Positions 1-12,000 of a DNA stretch of 64,000 nt are shown piece after piece. Below the pieces are notes generated by a model, which ran no database searches, was not told the origin of the DNA, and saw only the letters and a program-made list of their open reading frames with translations. Origin of the DNA: Cucumis sativus (lineage: Eukaryota; Streptophyta; Magnoliopsida; Cucurbitales; Cucurbitaceae); assembly GCF_000004075.3 (NCBI RefSeq), contig NC_026660.2, positions 21,889,498-21,953,497 on the forward strand, written 5' to 3'. Each line of letters opens with the position of its first letter. Position 1 is the stretch's first letter. The position numbers and the translations under genes are program-made.

Positions 1-478
1 AAATGAATTTGTTCACAAAAAGGTGTGTAAATAACTATTATATAAAACAAGAAAAGCTACAAAGTGTTATTTCCTTTATCTATTATTTTGTTCTAAAAAC
101 CTCATTCTGAAATCTTTTGTCAAACATGGTCTTCAAGTATCTATTCTTTGTTTGTGTTATGGAACAGAATTATTGTCAACATATCTTCCAAACACCCCTT
201 GGAGTTTGTAGCATGGGTCTTTTAACTGGGATCTTAAACAATAATGATAATCATGAGAACATATGTATGGATTGCCAGCTTAGATAATGTGCCTAAGAAG
301 AAGAGGTTTTTGGGGTTACTGAAGACATTGTCAAACAATCAGTTTTTGGTTTCACGATTAAAATAGACTTGATGGTGTTATGAGTAACTAAGTAAGGACG
401 TAGTTGTATCAATGACTAGTTCTGGCTTTTCAATACTATTTTGGTAGAGATTGAATCTTTATATTTCCATCTTGACAG

Positions 479-569
479 AGCCCTGATGACATGCTTGATC
501 GTAGTATTGCTATATGCAATAGTTGCTGCTTTCTGCGGGGGAGTTACTCTATCTTCTTGCAGATCTTAG
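479..569 (+). CDS. Possible terminal exon of a membrane protein running in from the left edge
   Basis: A pyrimidine-poor acceptor (TTGACAG) precedes an open stretch that reads, from base 480, as 29 residues ending in a stop at 567-569. The peptide is strongly hydrophobic (ALMTCLIVVLLYAIVAAFCG at its start) and would make a single C-terminal membrane segment with a short Cys/Arg tail. A second frame across the same bases (starting SPDDMLDRSIAIC) is also open to a possible donor near base 579, so the frame is not certain. No upstream exon can be recognised in bases 1-478, which look like intron or untranslated sequence. I do not recognise the family. Confidence 0.25.
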
Positions 570-799
570 CTCACAAACGGGTATGCTTTGATAAATAGAT
601 TTGAACATCATTTGCGGGACTTTCAAAATTGGAGAATGGATTCAGCGGCTTTGCACTATAGAAATCATAAACATAAAGTACCAATGTTCATAAAGCTGTA
701 AACGTTCTAGATTTGCCCTTTGTAAATTCTTCTCCTGTGGTTGCAGTATGTTTGTCGCTGCTGCTATTGCTCCTGGAAAGCTTGTGAGTTTATACTTCT

Positions 800-3490
800 A
801 CTTTTGACTCTTTTTTTCTTAAAGAAAAATATGCTTTGTAGATTGCTTGATGTTTAATTGTTTAGTAATGTTATGTTTATTATTTGAATGGAGTATTTTG
901 GTATTTCAATTGACATTTTCACTTTTATTGGTTTCTTCATCTTTTACCTTTTATTTTGCTAACTCATAGAGTTCATACGATTTGGGAGTGGTTTTGAAAT
1001 GAAAGGTTGTTTGGACTCTCTTGTAATTATTATTTTAATTAGATAATTAGTGGTCAAATTACATTGAAAGTTGGAATCCAGAATTCTTTTTAATTACAAA
1101 AACTATCGTTAATTTTTAAGTTCAATTTTTTTCGTTATTTTCAAGCGTTGTTAGTTGGGAGACGATCTTTTATATGTGTGTGCATGCATGTATGTTTGAC
1201 AGCCAATAATGTACCATATTTTGTAGCACTTCTTTGGGGATTCTACATTATATATTATTCTTAAATACATTACTTTATGATTTAAATTAGATTAAAGAAA
1301 CATTAACAAATGTAACTCAATACGAGAGGTTGGATCTTTTATCCACAAACTGTCAAATAAATAATATAAAGGAAAACTAAAGCCTCTGCTGTCTGCTCTG
1401 CTCTTTATTATATGAAAGTTGAAAAAGCAAATTAAAATTTTAAGTTATCTTCAACTATTGATTGGATTAGAAACATTAAAGATCATTTTTTCCCTTATGG
1501 AATCTTAATTAATTATTTTTATTTACTGGACGGCTCATTACTATATATTTAAAAGAATTTTTAAAGATTTAGATATTAATTTTAAAAAAATGAAGTAGGG
1601 TTTGGTTTTGTTTAAAGAAATATTTAACACATTTATTTAAATGCCTTCATTACCTAATCTCAGTTCTCAACTTGATTGGTCAATTGGAAAGTGAAATTCC
1701 ACTTCTCTCCACTTTGAAAAATATTGGTTTGACAATTGCATACATTTTGTGGAAAATGGAACTTTTTTTCCTCTCTTTTTCTTTTTAATTAACTAAACAT
1801 ACACTAAATAATTAGACAATTACACAGAGACCTAACCTCCCTCTATGAAAAGCATCCCAATCTCATCCGCTACCCAATGATCAATACCATCAATTATGGA
1901 AGTGTGAGAATGTTGAATTTGACAAAACCAAATTTTTGTATGTATCTACTTCATCACATATTTGAGTTGTGTTAATGATTCCACCACCAAAGTTAAATAC
2001 ATAGCTCAAACCACCTATTCTAATCTAATCACTATGGTTAAATAAATTTATATATATTCATTGGTTTTTGTCATTCATACACAAAAATATTTGTGAAACA
2101 AAATCAAACATCAAATTGAAGAGTATTAATTGATTTTAGACGCATTGTTTGCACGTCTAAAAAAATAGTAAATGTTCAAGTTGTCACTGTTAGACTTAGA
2201 TGTTTTTTTTATGTTATTTATTGATTTATTTGTAAGAGTAGGTTTACTAAATTGGGGTTTTAAATCAAATTGGCTTTAGAAACTTGTAAAAGAGCCAATC
2301 TTAGGTTATTTAATAAACTTAAGAATATAAAAATGGAAAATTGGGAGAAGTCAAAGTAGTAGTTAAGAATAAAGGAAAATAATAATAGGACACTAATATA
2401 TAAAATAGTGGAAAATGACAATTAGAAAGAATGTGAAGAAAGTCCAAATTTTCAAATGTTAAAGAAAAAATAAAGAATTAGAAGTTGGGATGTGCCATAC
2501 AGAAATTGCCAAAAATTGACATCTTTAATTATATGCTTAAAATAAGAAGAAAAAGTAAGAAAAAGTAAGAAAAGGTTTAGATTTAGTTAGAAATTAAGTG
2601 AAAAGTAGTCTTTCATAATCTTCACTTCACTTCAAAATTAGTTTAAACATACAATTAGTCACTTTCTTTACTTGGTTTTAGATTCTTGAATTCCAAATTT
2701 AATATATATTGTAAATATTTTCAATTTGTTTTTCCTCTTGATGCAAATTTCCCTAACTTATAAATCTTGATTTACATATAAAAAGAAAAAAGGAAAGAAA
2801 ATCTTTTTCAATCACTACAAATTCAATTGAAATCTTTTTCAATTTTCATTTCTATGATTTCAAAATTTTAAGTTTGTTCCTTCTATTTTTCTTAATTAGT
2901 TTTAATTAAGTCACTTTACTTAGAAAGACTTTACAATTTAGTCTCTAAGATTAATTAAATTTCCAAATCAATCTCACACCATACATTTTTACTCACCTAA
3001 TCATCGGGGTGATTTCCTTTTCAACTAAACATCAAGCTAATTTTCCATTTCCCCCCCTAACTCTATACTCTAATATACTTTTGTTCCACAAAAATACCTT
3101 CACTTAATTATAAAATTTAAATTAAAAGATCAATTCCATCTACTTACTTGTTATAGTTTTGAAATTTAGCCACTAGTTTATTTCCTTGTTTGAAATGGGT
3201 TAGATAATCATAAAATTTGTTATACAAACATATATAATATATAATTAAACCGTGTAACAAATTGCAAATATAAAAAATTTAAAACTATATACATAATTAT
3301 TACAACGAAACAATCCATTCGCAAACGCTTTTATGATTAATGATACGCTGCTCACAAAGTAAGATATCTATATTTCATATTTGGATGAAGAATGGATGAT
3401 TAATTATAAATAGATGATTTTAGAATTTAACTATAAGCTCAAAAGAGCAATAAAAGGGAACGAAAATAATTAAAATGATGTAATGATTTT
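800..3490. other. Intergenic, AT-rich
   Basis: No open reading frame of coding quality is visible on either strand. The sequence is AT-rich with poly-A/T tracts and no recognisable transposon protein. It may include the 3' flank of the gene that enters from the left and the distal promoter of whatever lies at 3.5 kb. Confidence 0.6.
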
Positions 3491-3507
3491 GATATTTATT
3501 TTTTTAG

Positions 3508-3660
3508 AGAAGAAATTGGCGTCAACATCGACGGGAAGAGGATGGCGATGGTGCCGACTACGACGTCGCTTTAGTGGATGAGAGAGAGCCGCGTTCGTCT
3601 ACAACGTCCGTTTCGGGATCAGTACAATGGCACGTGTTTTGCATGCGTATCCTTCCATAA
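3508..3660 (+). other. GC-rich islet with a coding-like frame; possible exon or gene relic
   Basis: About 150 bases that are clearly richer in G+C than their surroundings follow a T-rich tract ending in TTTTTTTAG, which looks like a splice acceptor. Directly after that AG a frame stays open for 50 codons, begins RRNWRQHRREEDGDGADYDV and ends in a stop at 3658-3660. No methionine starts it and no upstream partner exon is visible. It also contains a G-box core CACGTG at 3631-3636. It could be a terminal exon of an unrecognised gene, a decayed gene fragment or simply a promoter-like islet. Confidence 0.3.
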
Positions 3661-5350
3661 TTTCTTTATATTATCTTTTTTTTTCTTTAATTAAAATCTC
3701 TCTTTCTTAAAAAAGAAAAACAAAAAAGAAAGAAAAAGACGTTTTATTTATCTATTTATTTTAGTATTTTCTTAAAATTATGGTTAGCATTTATCCTTTA
3801 CATATTTAAGCATCGAAACCATATGTGTCAATTAAAATTAATAAAAATCTTCAAATCAATGTGTTTCCTTTTAACATTTGACCTTCTCCCATTTCACACA
3901 AATATTTCCCCTAATGTTGAATTCAATCAACAACAACCATTAATGTGTACAAACCTTTACCATAATCGTCCACAATTTCATATGAGATCATAAGCTTAAA
4001 TAATGTTAACGCTAAATTTGTATCCATTCCATTTATAAGATAATATAATTTTGATTTGTATTTAATATGTTCTTAACCAAGATAAAATCGTAAATTAAAT
4101 TTCAATGGACTTAAATTAATTTTTATTTTAAAAATGCATTATCAAATACGATTACATATATAAAAATAAATAATAAAATTATTACAGAAAAAAACGTTTG
4201 AATAAAGCATCAAATAATCAATATCTATCAAATCAGTGGTGGATGTCTAAATTAGAAAATTCAAAGCTTCATGAAAGTCTTAAGTGGTTTTATATGATAA
4301 AGATATTAACGTACTTTAATTATTAAATGAGAAAAAAGAAAAAGAAAATAATTAATATGAAAGTAAGTTTTATTGAACCTTCATCCCTATAAGTCAAAAG
4401 TTGAATCGTCCGTCCAATTACACCATTTGTGGTGAGGGCTGAGGGGATAAGAATGTGGTTAATTGCTCTATACATTTCAATTACACCTTTCTCTCCTCAA
4501 TAACACATCACAGCATATTGAAAACATTTATCAAATTAAATCCTCCAAAAAAAAGAAAAAAAAGATTGTGAAGTTTAGAGTAATTTTTGAAAAGGAATAA
4601 TAATTTGAAGAGCAGTGTGGAATGGAAGAGTAAAAGACAACCAAAGGAGACTAAGGGAAGAAGAAATATATATATAATGAAGTTTGTGACAATGAAATGA
4701 AGGAAAAGCCAATTTGACCAAACTCAATACTCTAAAACTGCATCCACATCCACACCGTACACAACGTTTTGTCCACGTCTTCCGGCGCCTCCTTCCACCA
4801 TCTTTCTCTTCCAATTTATCTTTTACTAATTAACAAATTTTGGTTAAATCCTCCATTTTGTTACCGAAGTTGAATAGTCATTCATTGAATTGAATTTGTC
4901 GTAATTAATCTTTAATTATTACCATAGTTTTAAAAGAGACAATAGTAAAATCAATCACTTTTAATTACATTACAACCCTTAACTCATAAAGGAAAATAAT
5001 ACTTTATTACTAGATTTGACCTCTTAACAAACTAATTCACTCTTAATTTCATATAACGCATATCTAATCATTCTCAAAACTATATAGAATTTTCACATAA
5101 GTTTTTTTATAATTTGATTTCGAAATGGGGACAGGGAATTTATAGCTTGAAATTCATGTAATAAAGACTTTAAAGATATTTTATAGAAGAGATAAGAATG
5201 TATGAAGTTTGAATCATAAATTATAAATATCTATTTGTAAAAAGGTCATGAAAATATCTAAAGAAAAGAGGGTGTTTCTGGAATTTTTTGCTTTTTCAAA
5301 ATCATCCAAAAGTTTCGTTAAATAGCAATTTAACCCCCAAAGTTATTAAT
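3661..5350. other. Intergenic region upstream of the F-box gene
   Basis: AT-rich DNA with poly-A and poly-T tracts and no supported gene. A short minus-strand frame at 4575-4814 has low-complexity composition and no family resemblance. The last few hundred bases are the promoter of the F-box gene. Confidence 0.6.
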
Positions 5351-5352
5351 CC

Positions 5353-5359
5353 TATAAAA
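5353..5359 (+). promoter_or_regulatory. Likely TATA box of the F-box gene
   Basis: TATAAAA lies 61 bases before the ATG at 5414, which would place transcription start near 5385. Because this element sits inside the upstream extension of the open frame (from 5288), it argues that the true start is 5414 rather than 5288. Confidence 0.5.
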
Positions 5360-5413
5360 GCTATCAGAATCTTCATTTCTCCAAAGCCTCAAAACAAAAA
5401 GCTCAGAATAATA

Positions 5414-6436
5414 ATGTCTCCTCCTCCTTCGTTTTCCTCCGGCGAAGACGCCATTGCAGCCCTCCACTCTGACATCCTTCAAACTCATATTCTCACCCGT
5501 CTCGACGGTGCAGCTTTAACCTCTACTGCGTCGACCTCTTCACGTTTCCGTAGTCTCTCCAGCGAAGACCAACTCTGGCGTCGCGTTTGCTCCACCTCGT
5601 GGCCGTCAATCACTCATCCCAAACTACAGCAACTCATCTCCGCCTTCCCTTCCAAACACCAATCCTTCTTCTCCGATGTATTTCCAGTCCTGGATTGCTG
5701 CTCTCTCCGTTGCGACCTCGACTACCGTTATTCCACGACCGTGGAATTAATCTCCGCCGTTGACATTCATTACAAAAACAAACTCCTCTTCTCGAAAGTC
5801 CATTCAATCGAAACCGAAACGAATTGGTTTCTGTGTTCCCCTTTCCGCGTCGACCTAATCGATCCAAAGGACTCAATTCCATCGCCAATTAGACGAAGCG
5901 AGAAATACGAAGATTGGTTAGGGCATCTAGAGGAAAACCTAACAGTGAGTTGGGTAATAATCGATCCAATAAAGAATCGAGCGGCGAACATCTCGAGTAG
6001 ACAGCCAGTGAAAGTGCGAAGACATTGGTTGTCCGGGGAGATACAAGTCCAATACACGACGGTGATGGGCGGGGATCGGAGAGCCGGGTCGGCGGTGGAG
6101 ATGGTGGAGTGTGCGGTGGTGGTGAGTTGTGGGGAGAAGGAAGAAGAAGGGATGGAGATGAGTGTAACGGAGGTGAGTATGCAGATGTTAGATATGGAAG
6201 GGAAGCATTTGAATGGGAAAGATAGTTTGGGGATTTTAAAGGAAGCCATGGAAAAGGGGAAGAGAATTAGTGCAAAAAAAGGAGATGGGAAATTAAGATA
6301 TGAAGAATACGAAGAGATGAAGAAGAAGAGGAAAGCGAGGAAGGAGAGGATTGAGAATGGTTTGGATATGCTCTGTATTTTCACCGGAATCGCCATTCTT
6401 TTATCTTTCTCTTCCTTCATCTTCTTCTCCACATAA
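5414..6436 (+). CDS. F-box protein, At2g27310 type, with C-terminal membrane tail
   Basis: Single-exon protein of 340 residues. An N-terminal F-box lies at about residues 17-58 (HSDILQTHILTRLDGAAL and the typical DQLWRRVCSTSWPS end). F-box domains bind SKP1 in SCF ubiquitin ligases, and the rest of the protein would recruit a substrate, which is unknown here. The central part lacks kelch or leucine-rich repeats, as in the At2g27310/At2g36090 group. A Lys/Arg/Glu-rich stretch (about 290-315) precedes a hydrophobic tail (LDMLCIFTGIAILLSF) ending the protein, so it may be anchored in a membrane. The start at 5414 is chosen because the frame's 42-codon upstream extension is low quality and contains the likely TATA box. 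Family assignment is firm; exact orthology is inferred. Confidence 0.9.
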   Translation: MSPPPSFSSGEDAIAALHSDILQTHILTRLDGAALTSTASTSSRFRSLSSEDQLWRRVCSTSWPSITHPKLQQLISAFPSKHQSFFSDVFPVLDCCSLRCDLDYRYSTTVELISAVDIHYKNKLLFSKVHSIETETNWFLCSPFRVDLIDPKDSIPSPIRRSEKYEDWLGHLEENLTVSWVIIDPIKNRAANISSRQPVKVRRHWLSGEIQVQYTTVMGGDRRAGSAVEMVECAVVVSCGEKEEEGMEMSVTEVSMQMLDMEGKHLNGKDSLGILKEAMEKGKRISAKKGDGKLRYEEYEEMKKKRKARKERIENGLDMLCIFTGIAILLSFSSFIFFST

Positions 6437-9021
6437 AAACAATTCCACAAATACTCTTTTATTTATTCATTCATTTATTTACTTTTCTTTCTTTTACAAT
6501 TACATATGTATATATATATAAATTTGTAAATATTTCATGAAACACACAAAATTATTACTGGAAATTAAAATATCATATTTGTTTATTTTACTATTCAATA
6601 ATGGAAAAGGAAAGAACCAAATTTAGTGTGTATGAAGGAGTTAGGTTTAATTTTGTTCCTTATTTAAATTGTTGTATGGTTAAAACTTTAGGGTGATGGG
6701 TACAAACTTAAACATTATTTGAGGCATATTGGTCAATACTTTTAAATCTATGGTAAAGTATTTGTTAGGATATATTTAGCTCTTCCAATAACATAATATA
6801 TAGTTGACCAATTTAAGGTTCATATTTACCACAAAATTCTCTGTCACCTCCTAATAAAGCAAATCAAATGGTTACCATTTAATATTCACAGTCATAATAT
6901 TATCAAACATCTTTGCATTTCAAATTTTCAATCATAGACTAAATTGAAATTGAAATTAATAAATTTTAAGTGACACCGATTTACAAAACGTTCAAATTTA
7001 TCCTTCTTTTCATGATTTAATCTACAACAATATCAAAAGTATCCTAATGAAAATTTTAAAAAACTAATTGCATTTTTTGGAATTTAAGTAAATTTGGACT
7101 TAAAAAAGGCTTTGGAAGAACTTGTTTTTATTTAAATTCAAATTGTTGTTTACAAAACATCAAAATTTTCAAAATCTATGTAAAAATAGAAGTCTATTCA
7201 TGCTATTGGTATAGTTACGTAATTAACATGTACATTATATTACCATTTACTTTGTTAATCAAATACTTCAAATGAGACATAACACATCCAATGGAATACG
7301 AACCATTCAAAGATATATATAAAGATAATTTGTGAATTTAGAACGGTTTCATTGAAATTTCAAACTCAGAATTTTCAAAATCAATAGTATTGTTTATAAA
7401 TGGTGTCATTAAATATGAATATCCCAAGTCGGTGGCTATTAACATCAACACTAACAAGTGGGCTTCGGCCCACCAACCTCTATCAATCAACATTCTAAAC
7501 TAAAAACCCTAAACTTAATTAGAATTACTAACAACAACTAATCTAAACATTTTGTTTACGATTGGTAGTTTTACCACTAGACAAATTATTGATATTAGTA
7601 TATATTATATAATACAAAATCGATGAGAGATTCGACTCTCTTAAGTTCATAGTGAATTTAGTCCGTGATATGAATAAATTATTGGAAAACAAATATGATT
7701 AAGAGACAAAAAATCTTTCTTTATTTGTGGACCCTTGCAAATTCAAGGAATAGTCTTTCTTTATCTTTTGAAAGATTGTTAATTGGTAGAAGGTGACTAT
7801 GTGATAAGATTTGAAAGTTGAAAGCAAATGTGATATTATTATGGGAGATTATGGGTATGATTAGACAACGTGGCTAAGTCTAAGTGAGAAAATTAAATAA
7901 AAGATTTTCAAATATGCATCCAACCAATCATTTATTTACTTTTTTTACATATGGCTTTTGGTATAATAATCCATGTTTCAATTGGTATATCAAACTAATT
8001 AATCATTAATCATTATATAGTATAATGGATAATCTTCCTTTAAGTTTTCTATTTTAGAGTCGAAAAGGTTCTAAAATTTTGTTGAGTAGATTGGATTTGG
8101 TTGAACTTTTTCGAGGGTTTGATTTTAAAAATATGTTATCTATGAAAATTTAATTATTTGATAGTGTTTAGAAATTATTTTCGTCTACTTCATCTAAAAT
8201 TGGTTTAAGTTTATATGTGTACTATTGAATCAAAGGTAGTCTCAAATCTAGAGCGACTAACAATTGGTCTTTGTACTTCCAAATTTACAACATTTTAATC
8301 TACTAAAGAGAAGAAAAAAAACTAAATCTCAACTTTTATTAATGTGTTTAGATATTGTTTTATATCACATTGAATCTCATAACAAGAGATTTTGAAATAA
8401 AAGCTAATATCTCTCTAGAACGACTCTTTTGTTTTTTGGTTTTTGAGCTTTTTGAAATTTAATTTTATGAAAATCATCTCCAATTACATTTTGGAAATAT
8501 ACTTATTTTAATTTTTAGAATTTAGCTAACAATTTAAATGATTAGTTATAAAGAAAAATGAAAACAAGAAGTGACAAGAAATTAAAATTTAAATGACTAT
8601 AAAAGGAAGCTTAAATTATTAGAAACAATAACATATAAAGAACTAAATTGTTAAATTAGATTAATCTCAATACTAAAAAAAAGTGATATTAGAGGGTAAA
8701 AGAGGAGAAAAGTGGGGGAAAAGTCATTTAAAGCCCATACTTTTGATTCCCAAGCCCGTTGGAGTATTGGGCTTAGCCCAAATAAAATGTTTGAACCGGG
8801 GCAGAAGAAGCCCATATGAAACATTTGAGGAAGTCCGTTGCTCCTCCAAAACCCTTAAATGCAAGAGAATGTGCCAACACAGCACATCTTCATCTCAAAA
8901 CAATTGGCATATTATTATCTATCATATACACATATTTCTTCTTTTAATACAATCTAATCAATGATGATATGAATTTTTATTGGGAAAAGAGACTTAACTT
9001 AAAAAAAATTAAAAAGGAATA
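6437..9021. other. Intergenic region between the F-box gene and the tRNA
   Basis: The 3' UTR of the F-box gene occupies the first few hundred bases. The rest is AT-rich DNA without supported genes. It holds a small GC stem-loop at 7458-7473 and a cluster of GCCCA/TGGGC motifs at 8733-8814. Confidence 0.6.
8733..8814. promoter_or_regulatory. Cluster of GCCCA/TGGGC (site II-like) motifs
   Basis: Within about 80 bases there are five such motifs: AAGCCCATA, AAGCCCGTT, TTGGGCTT, TAGCCCAAA and AAGCCCATA. GCCCA or site II elements mark promoters of genes for ribosome, mitochondrial and proliferation functions in plants and are bound by TCP factors. No protein gene follows closely; the only nearby gene is the tRNA on the opposite strand. 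It may be an orphan promoter or a non-coding transcription start. Confidence 0.35.
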
Positions 9022-9093
9022 AGGTCCCACCGAGATTTGAACTCGGGTTACTGGATTCAGAGTCCAATGTCCTAACCACTAGACCATGGGACC
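9022..9093 (-). tRNA. tRNA-Gln (anticodon CUG)
   Basis: On the minus strand the 72-nt sequence folds as a full cloverleaf. The acceptor arm is GGTCCCA paired with TGGGACC. The D arm holds the A box TGGTCTAGTGG. The anticodon stem TTGGA/TCCAG carries loop CTCTGAA with anticodon CUG (reads CAG, glutamine). The T arm is CCGAG-TTCGAAT-CTCGG and contains the B box. It has no intron, as expected for plant tRNA-Gln. Poly-T runs just after the 3' end (TTTTT at about 9012-9016, then a longer run) are the RNA polymerase III terminator. Confidence 0.95.
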
Positions 9094-12000
9094 TTCTGTT
9101 GACATCACTTTCCACCATACTAATGTCTAACCTTTGAGCTTCTAAACTCCTACTTCATATGCATAAAGTATGGTTAGATAACAACCTTTGAGCTACTAAA
9201 CTTCTACTTCAAGCTTACAATAACCATACAAATTTTGATCCATAGATGATGAAAAACAAACCCTTAATTTATATAATCAATACGATTTATACACCTATCA
9301 AAGTTCAAAAATATAATTTGATTTTTATAATTTGCATAAAAGTTTTTCTTTTTCTTTTTATTTATGAATATTCTAAAGTGGATTATTTGTTTGTTTATTT
9401 ATCTAGTAGTCATTGTCCAATCAATTGAGAAAAAGTTATTATTGGATATATAATATATGTGGGTGTGTGTGTATAAGGTTATCCTATGTAACATTAAAAT
9501 AAAATAAATAAAAGATAAAGGAAATAGAATTGAGAGGAAAGATAATGTGTGATTGTGCAGAATTATGATTATTAAAAGGTCATTTTCAAAGTGACAACAT
9601 TATTAAAATTTGAATTAAAGAGATAATTAAAGAGTTAATTAGTAATTAATTAGGAAATGAAATATTTTAGAACATAAAAAACATTGGGTTTGGATGTTTG
9701 TATTATGTGGCACATGGGTTGTTCAATACCCTCTAATTTTTTGGGTAAATAGAGTCAAATTCACTTTGGTAAATCTTAAATTTATCCTCTTCATATTGAT
9801 ATTGATTTGTATTGAAATGGATTAATTAATCATGATAATTTTCATACAATATGTGAATATATTTTTAAAATTTCTAAGCGGACAAAGAATGATTATTATT
9901 ATAATTTGAATTGGATGTAAAAGTGAGGAAGAAGTTGCTTTTGTACCTTTTTACCTCATATTTTTGTCTTTGGTTAGTAGCTTCCTAAGACTATCTGTCT
10001 ATCAAATTTTCTCTCATTGTTATGTACTTTGTAACTCAAAATCTTGGCCTTGGGGCTCATAACTTTAGAATATTGGAAAGAAAAAAAAAAGATAAAGAAA
10101 AATCTTAACCCAAAAGATGAAATGCATTATAGGGAATATCTTTTCCTTATCATATCCCATCCTTCCCTTTTTTTTTCTTTTTGATTCAGAATGAGTTGAA
10201 CAATAACTTTTTGTTTTTTCAAATGAAAAGAAAATTTCAAAAAAAGATAAAAAGATATTTCTAATATATTTCATTCGATTTTAAAAATATTTATAAATAG
10301 ATCAAAATTTTAGTTTCATAAACTCCCATATAATTATAAATATTTTAATTAATTTTCTATATTTACAAAAGATGGAGATTAAAAATATTAATAGGGTCCT
10401 AAGATTCCAATTCTGCCCCTGTTTTAGTATATTCATCACTAGTGACTTTGAAGTGAATATCCACAAAATTCCATTTACAAGAACCAAAAGCTGTTTCTTG
10501 TCCATCTCTGTTAAGTTTTTTTTTTACTATGGAATGAATTGTGGACCAATTAACTATAAAAGAAGATTATATTGGCACAGGAATTAGATATTCATTTAAA
10601 TGAGAATTAATGGGATTTCATATATATGGATGGGATGTTCTTATTAGTTAGTAAGAGGAAGAATAAATTGATACACATGGATTAGAAAGCAATGAATCTT
10701 AGCTAAATTATGTGTTAATCAAGTGAAGTAGTTCTTATTCAAACTTTGATTCATTACACTCAAAGGTATCAGTTGACTAAGTAATTATTAGCTTTGGCCC
10801 ATTCATTTCATCAATCAATAAGTAAATTTTTGGAGGGATTTGGTTGGATTGTTTTTGGTGTATAGAATTAATAATTATAAGCTTAATTAAATTGGTATTA
10901 TAATTAGTATTTGGATATTTCGATTAGTTAATGACTCTGGGGTTGTTTAGTTGGGTAAAAGAGTAAAATTTGTTTAACACAAGAAACCCTAAATTAGATT
11001 AGTATTATATTTGGTACATTAATTACTAAATAGTTACTAAATAGTTGAGTTGAATTTGGATTGACGTTCTCTCTATCTAGTACACGAGTAGAATTACCAT
11101 TTATATGTGCCTATTTGTTTACTCTCTCGAATCGTGTTCAACTCCAAGCCTATTCATAAATATATTGTGATTAACGTTGAGGCAAGCTTAACATCCATCG
11201 TATTTTGGTTGAACAAGACTTTCTAGAGGTTGCTACTAGGCTAAATGACTAGTCTTTCATCTATGAGACAAAATTTTTTTTATCCTTGAACTGGGTGGTG
11301 TCTTCTTGCAAGCTTATGACCTTTTCCACATCTCGTATCCTGAGTGGTTTTTATTCTTATGGCCCAAGATGTAATTCTTTAGTCGGTGTTGTGTATTCTA
11401 TAGTTGATAATTTTATTGTTGTGTTTCATTCCCTAAAATATAAATGTTATGAAAATCATGCTTTAATATTGACTCAACTGTATTGGTAGAATGTTTTCGT
11501 TAGTGTTGATTGTTGAATAAATAAGTCGTCAAAATCTTAAAAAAAATACAATAAACGTTAAGATTTGTGATTGAACTCATTCTACCAAACAGTTAATTGA
11601 TATATATTTAGACACATGTAGTTTAAGTGGAATAGATTGTTAAGTGTTTTAATTTAGAGTGCAATTTGACAGACAAATTATCTACTCATATATTAATGTG
11701 TATGTGTATATCTAATAGTCTAAATATTAGAGTAAAAGATAGGCGAATGAGTGATTAATACTATTTGAAGAGAGACATATGATGGAACAAATTGTACAAT
11801 ATATATATATATATGATATAGTACAATATTATTTATGTAGTACGTGACTTCAACATTTTAAACATAACCTATAATGTTTGATTCAACCACGCTTCATTTT
11901 CATACCGAATATATAGGTAGAAGTAGTGGTTGAAAGGAAAAAGATATATTTGTCCTTTTGTTCTCAAACATTTTACACACACAATAATAATAATGATGGG

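Noticed and set aside
5770-6450. 226-codon minus-strand frame
   Set aside because: Shadow of the F-box coding sequence.
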